Origin: Scenedesmus sp. ARA3
Lineage: Eukaryota; Chlorophyta; Chlorophyceae; Sphaeropleales; Scenedesmaceae
Direction: 5' to 3'
DNA length: 19,973 nt
Assembly (NCBI GenBank): GCA_004335835.1
Contig: RWJK01001440.1
Location: 157-20,129, forward strand
Shown here: one piece after another, positions 16,410 through 19,973 of the stretch
Layout of the letters: every line of letters begins with the position of its first letter
How positions within the stretch are numbered: position 1 is the stretch's first letter
Program-made: the position numbers and the translations under genes
Notes under the pieces: generated by a model
What the model was told of the DNA's origin: nothing
The model's input: only the letters and a program-made list of their open reading frames with translations
The model's database searches: none

Positions 16410-16933
16410 ATTAGGCCTGCACATGTACGCACGTCTTATTGTGTTAGCATGAGTCGTTTGTGCACAGGCACGCTTTGTAGTTGCAGCGGCAGTTGCGCGC
16501 CGCTCCTTGCTGGGTATCCTTGCAGCAGTGCAGCAGTGCTGCATGGGGGCGTGTGCATGGCTGTAATCAACATGCAGAGTGTAGTAATGCAGCAGGTGCA
16601 ACAGCATGCTTTGCTGTTTGCTAGGGCTGCAACGTAACCAGTGCGCAGTCACACAACTTGGCATGGCTGCATGACTATGGCCATGTGTTACTTGCAGGAG
16701 ATGCGGGGCGCCGGTCAGCGGTCACAGGCCTTGCATATCCTTTTCACTAACCTATGGATGTGCGCTGCTGCCTCCCGGAGCTGTCGAGCGTGGCTGCCTC
16801 CTGCAAGGAGTCATCACACACATCTTGAACTGCCTGATGAGTTTTGCCTTTATGTGTGTGCTGCCCGCATCATATACTCTGTTGGCTTGGTTGGCTGCCT
16901 ATTTGCGCATCATTTGATCTGTCCCTGCTGCAG
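16139..16933. other. 3' flank of previous gene and unresolved 5' part of the bestrophin gene
   Basis: It holds the gene-end echo (to about 16409) and then sequence where the first exon or exons of the bestrophin gene should lie. An ATG at 16449 opens a Cys/Ser-rich frame that is not convincing. At 16778-16813 there is an echo of the exon starting at 16934 (gagctgtcgagcgtggctgc). Confidence 0.35.
16562..16566 (+). terminator. Putative polyadenylation signal TGTAA
   Basis: This is the first TGTAA I see after the stop at 16138, beyond the decayed gene-end echo. If used, the echo would be part of the 3' UTR. Confidence 0.3.
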
Positions 16934-17148
16934 GAGCTGTCTGGCGTGGCTGACTCCTCCAAGGAGTCGGAGCGCCAGTTCAGGCGCGCCGTGTTCAGCT
17001 TCGACAGATGGGCCGCACACCGCTCCACGTCCAGGTGAGAGACTCATCAAATGTTGTAGGTGTGAAGCAGCAGCGGCAGCAGTAGCAGTGGCAGCGTGTT
17101 CAGCTTTGACGGATGGGCCGCGCACGGCTTCTCCTCCACGTGAGAGAG
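16778..17148 (+). repeat. Exon echoes around the first recognised bestrophin exon
   Basis: The exon start (ELSGVADSSKES at 16934) is echoed upstream at 16778-16813 (ELSSVAASCKES). The exon end plus donor (16989-17042, VFSFDRWAAHRS) is echoed downstream at 17096-17148 (VFSFDGWAAHGF). This is the clearest single case of start-copies upstream and end-copies downstream of one exon. Confidence 0.88.
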
Positions 17149-17423
17149 TGTGAGGTTGGCAGGGTGCCACCCGCAGAGATCTGCGCCACTTCCGCGGCAT
17201 GTTAGCCCAGCCGCACCTCATGCCACATGTTCAGGTTGCAGAATATCTGGCAATGCTTGATCTATTTTTATTTGTGATTTTCTGTGTTCTGAAGCATTTG
17301 TCGTTCTTGCTGCTGCCACCAGGCACCTGCGCCACTTCCGCGGTGTCTTCTCCAGCCCCTTGGTGGTGTCACTTAACGTGTTCCGCCTCCATAGTCTTCA
17401 CAAAGTGTGTGCTGCGTACTGCC

Positions 17424-17463
<40 letters not shown>

Positions 17464-19135
17464 CGCTTTAGGTACCTGCGCCACTTCCGCGGCATCTTCT
17501 CCAGCCGCACCTTCCAGGGACTGCTGCAGCCCATGAGCTTCTTCGCGGGCATGGCGGCGCTGGCAGGTAAGTTCAACCACAGATTTGTAATTTTAATGCT
17601 TACTTTCATTCCTTGTAATGTAATGTGAATGTAATTGTTGTGTTGTTAGGTCTGTTGGCATTGTCGGTGTTACTGTTGTGCCACTTTCCAGGGCGTGCTG
17701 CAGCCCATGAGCTTCCTTGCGGGCATTGCCGCACTGGCACGTGGGGGTTGTAGAAGCAGCATCAGCAGCTCCAGCAGCTTGGCAGCAGCGCACATATGGC
17801 GAATTGTGCTGCCATGTAAGAAAGAATGATATTGCCGTCACGGCAGCATGACAACGTCTGTTTCGTTACTTGTACTGCGCTTCCCTTGAGACAGGCAATC
17901 TCAGTTGCGGTCGTCATAGTGGGCTGCACCCAACCTGCAGGCATCTCACGTTCTGCTGATGCTCATACTGCTGCTGCTATTGCTGATCTAAGAAAATGTT
18001 GCTGCCCTTTTACTTGGATGCAGGGCTGTACAACACCTACCTGGTGCCGCAGGGCGCACCTGAAGTGGCCATAAGTGACACTTCGCTGGACATCACTGCT
18101 TTTGCGGTGTCACTGCTGCTAGTCTTCAGGTGGGCAGGGGTTCACTGGGGTGTCATTTCAACATTGGGTTGCTGTCGCCATCAGTAACACCTCCCTGGAC
18201 ATCGCTGCTGCTGGTGTTCAGGTGGGCAGGGGTAGGGTGAGGGGCTCAAGGGCCAATCTACCGTCGCCGTCGCTAGGTGGTGCAGCACAACATACATGTG
18301 TGTGCGGGCGCTGCTGCAGCAGCAGGAACGGCAGCAGCTATGTGCGTTTTCAGGACGCTCTGAAGTCATCTACATCAACCTTCCTTCTTCTGCTGCTGCT
18401 GCTCCTTCTGACCGCAGGACTGACAGCAGCTATGCACGCTGGGAGGAGGCACTCAAGGCCTGGAACGATGTGCGCTCACTGAGCAAGGACCTGGCACGCC
18501 AGGTGAGGATTGTCTTGTGCTCGTATCATTCATCATGTTGTTTTGTTGGTGTGTTGTTGTAATGATCAGACGTGGCAGCATGGCCTGGAACAATGTGCGC
18601 TCACTGAGCAAGGACCTGGCGCGCCAGGTGTGGGTGGTTGTGTTTACGGTATGTTATTTTTTTGTGCTGTCAGATCCAAGATGTGCCAGCGCAACCTGGA
18701 ACGACGTGCGCTCACTATCCAAAGACCTGGCGCGCCAGGTGAGAGTGGTTGTGTTTATGGCATGCTATTTCTGTGCTGTCCGATCCAGAATGTGCCAGCG
18801 TGACCTGGAACGAGGTGCACTCACTCTCCAAAGATCTTGCGCGCCAGATTGGTGAGTTTTCAGGCTGGCTGCGGAGAAGCCTGTTACGTTGTAGCGGTGT
18901 CCGGGGAATAACCCTCCCTATAATCCCACTCTGCATTTTCTTGTGATGAGAAATGGATTGGACGGTCTGGGCGGCACAATTGGCAGAGCCAGACAGGTGA
19001 ATTCTTTTTGCAAAATTGAGGGAGTAGCAAATTTAATTGCCTGCAGCGCAGGCAACAGCCTTTGCTGCTGTGTGTTGGCTTGCCTGGGTCACAGCTTGCA
19101 GTATTAAATGCTCTGTCTGCCTGTTTCTTTTGTAA

Positions 19136-19197
<62 letters not shown>

Positions 19198-19609
19198 GCC
19201 GCCGTGCAGAGCTGCTACTGGGTGGGCGAGGGCCCCCGCAAGGACATGCTGGTGCGCTGGTGTGAGGCCTTCAGCAGGGCGCTGCTGGTGCACTGCAGGT
19301 GAACAAATGTGTTTGTAGTGCTCGGTTGTACAGTGGTATACGGAAAGCACGTGAAGACGGATGACAGGCATGGCTTTATCAGCACAAGCAGCATTTGATG
19401 TACATTGCTACACATTGGGCAGGAAAGCAATGGAGTTGAGCCGAAACATATTGCAGGAGCAATGCAGTCAGCCGCAGCAGCACTGATCGCTGGTGTGACG
19501 GCTTCAGCAGCGCTGCTGCTGCTGCTGCTGCTGGGTTGACGGCTGCTCAGAAGATGAGCAGGTACATTTGCTGCTGGTGCTGCCTCCTTCAAACTTCAAC
19601 CGTGTTTGC

Positions 19610-19643
<34 letters not shown>

Positions 19644-19660
19644 GCTGCTGCTGCTGCTGC

Positions 19661-19693
<33 letters not shown>

Positions 19694-19917
19694 AGGGTTG
19701 ACGGCTGCATTGAGAGCGAGCTGGAGGACGTGCTGCTGCCGCATTGCTTCCAGCGCCTTACATCCTGGATGATGACTTCTCCAACCTTTACGTTTTCGCC
19801 GCTGCTGCTGCTGCAGGGTTGACGGCTGCTTTGAGAGTGAGCTTGAGGACGTGCTGCTGCCGCATTGTTAGTGCCTGACATCCTGGACAGCGACCTCTAA
19901 AGCCTATACTTCTTTGC

Positions 19918-19973
<56 letters not shown>
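16934..19973 (+). CDS. Bestrophin-family anion channel, chloroplast type (partial)
   Basis: Bestrophins are membrane channels for chloride or bicarbonate. Plant VCCN1 and Chlamydomonas BST proteins act in the thylakoid, tuning proton motive force or feeding bicarbonate. Exons that join in phase are 16934-17034 (RRAVFSFDRWAAHRSTSR), 17472-17566 (YLRHFRGIFSSRTFQGLL, PMSFFAGMAALAG), 18024-18129 (LYNTYLVPQGAPEVAISD, ITAFAVSLLLVFR), 18418-18502 (TDSSYARWEEALKAWNDVRS, LSKDLARQ), 19210-19298 (SCYWVGEGPRKDMLVRWCEA, FSRALLVHCR) and 19696 onward (VDGCIESELEDVLLPH). The family hallmarks are all present: HRS..RYLRHFRG, S-L-LLLVFRT-SY.RW.EA-K-W, and the RQ end of that helix. The 5' exon(s) with any transit peptide are not resolved. 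The 3' part, including the later membrane helices, lies beyond the window. The last exon's end is ambiguous because its echo follows at 19817. Every identified exon has at least one echo. Confidence 0.85.
17427..17462 (+). repeat. (CTG)n tract before the 17472 acceptor
   Basis: About 12 CTG units end 10 bases before the exon start, in the polypyrimidine-tract position. Confidence 0.95.
17586..17634 (+). terminator. Cluster of four TGTAA motifs inside a bestrophin intron
   Basis: TGTAA occurs at 17586-17590, 17614-17618, 17619-17623 and 17630-17634, just after the donor at 17567. If recognised, transcripts would end prematurely after the first membrane segment. Function is inferred only; local AT-richness may explain it. 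Confidence 0.25.
18082..18370 (+). repeat. Exon echoes flanking the bestrophin LLLVFR and SSYARW exons
   Basis: The exon end 18082-18140 (SDTSLDITAFAVSLLLVFR plus donor gtgggcaggggt) is copied at 18178-18236 (SNTSLDIAA... with the internal FAV lost and the donor region identical over 12 bases). Before the next exon (18418), a diverged copy of its start lies at about 18329-18370 (GSSYVRFQDALKS against DSSYARWEEALKA). Confidence 0.82.
18461..18847 (+). repeat. Exon echo: bestrophin WNDVRSLSKDLARQ in four copies
   Basis: 42-bp copies lie at 18461-18502 (functional), 18586-18627 (one change, Asp to Asn), 18697-18738 (protein identical, changes silent including Ser AGC to TCC) and 18806-18847 (WNEVHSLSKDLARQ). 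Spacing is 125, 111 and 109 bp. The first three have cag|gt donors; the last reads cagattggtgag. The spacers between copies 2, 3 and 4 are also related (gtggttgtgttta...). Confidence 0.92.
19138..19196 (+). repeat. (CTG)n tract before the 19210 acceptor
   Basis: About 19 perfect CTG units run into ccgccgccgtgcag and the exon. The pyrimidine tract of this acceptor is essentially the microsatellite. Confidence 0.97.
19265..19860 (+). repeat. Exon echoes around the last two bestrophin exons
   Basis: The exon end 19265-19298 (EAFSRALLVHC) is echoed at about 19496-19530 (gacggcttcagcagcgctgc). The VDGC exon start (19696) has a degenerate copy upstream at about 19533-19560 and a near-perfect copy downstream at 19817-19860 (VDGCFESELEDVLLPHC then stop TAG). 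Confidence 0.82.
19611..19694 (+). repeat. (CTG)n tract with CCG interruptions before the 19696 acceptor
   Basis: About 28 triplets, two of them CCG, end in ctgcag directly at the acceptor. It is the longest tract fully inside the window. Confidence 0.97.
19920..19973 (+). repeat. (CTG)n tract running off the window end
   Basis: At least 18 CTG units. By analogy with the others it probably precedes another copy of a bestrophin exon start beyond the window. Confidence 0.95.

Larger units (their letters stand above)
17177..17741 (+). repeat. Exon echoes around the YLRHFRG bestrophin exon
   Basis: Upstream copies of the exon start lie at about 17177-17215 (LRHFRGM) and 17323-17357 (HLRHFRGVFSS), each after a cag acceptor. 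The intact start is 17472. A downstream copy of the exon end (LLQPMSFFAGMAALAG) lies at about 17687-17741 (VLQPMSFLAGIAALA), with its donor mutated to cacgtg. Confidence 0.88.

Noticed and set aside
19696..19822. Reading the VDGC exon straight through to the TGA near 19820 as the bestrophin C-terminus
   Set aside because: Bestrophins continue with further membrane helices after this point, and the following residues (MMTSPTFTFSPLLLLQ) look like translated intron and CTG tract. A donor or frame change is more likely.
1..19973. Transposons or integrated virus
   Set aside because: I saw no transposase, reverse transcriptase, integrase or capsid-like reading frame, and no long terminal repeats.

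Overview
This window reads as nuclear DNA of a green alga, probably chlorophycean (inference). The evidence is: GT-AG introns with phase-consistent exons; a CbbY-type xylulose-1,5-bisphosphate phosphatase and a chloroplast-type bestrophin channel, both typical of photosynthetic eukaryotes; N-termini that look like plastid transit peptides; TGTAA motifs (the volvocine-type polyadenylation signal) after some stops; and heavy CAG/CTG microsatellite load giving Gln, Ala and Ser runs. I cannot name the species.

Layout, all protein genes on the + strand. (1) 1460-4591: multi-exon gene for an unrecognised, probably plastid, protein. (2) 5969-9518: seven-exon CbbY-like phosphatase of 285 aa, with every splice phase consistent. 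(3) 10323-12413: four-exon armadillo-like repeat protein of 345 aa. (4) 13593-13665, minus strand: tRNA-Thr(CGU). (5) 15131-16138: single-exon, low-complexity protein with an N-terminal transit-like region and a C-terminal hydrophobic segment. (6) 16934-19973 and beyond: bestrophin-family anion channel, its 5' end unresolved and its 3' end cut by the window. Genes 2 and 6 both fit chloroplast carbon metabolism or ion balance, but I see no evidence of co-regulation.

The striking feature is architectural. Nearly every exon boundary in all five protein genes is accompanied by one to three diverged, same-strand copies of the exon edge plus its splice site, placed in the adjoining intron or just past the stop codon. 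Copies of exon starts lie upstream of the intact exon and copies of exon ends lie downstream, so the intact reading frame is recovered by using the first donor and the last acceptor. I call these exon echoes. Several nearest echoes differ from the functional exon only at synonymous sites, which simple decay of dead intronic sequence does not predict. One intron is flanked by a 21-bp direct repeat across AG|GT, as expected for intron birth by tandem duplication. Two introns of the armadillo gene share a homologous block. CTG tracts sit just before many 3' splice sites, while exonic tracts run as CAG.

Exon coordinates were derived by hand from frame, splice consensus and family similarity. No transcript data or database search was available.
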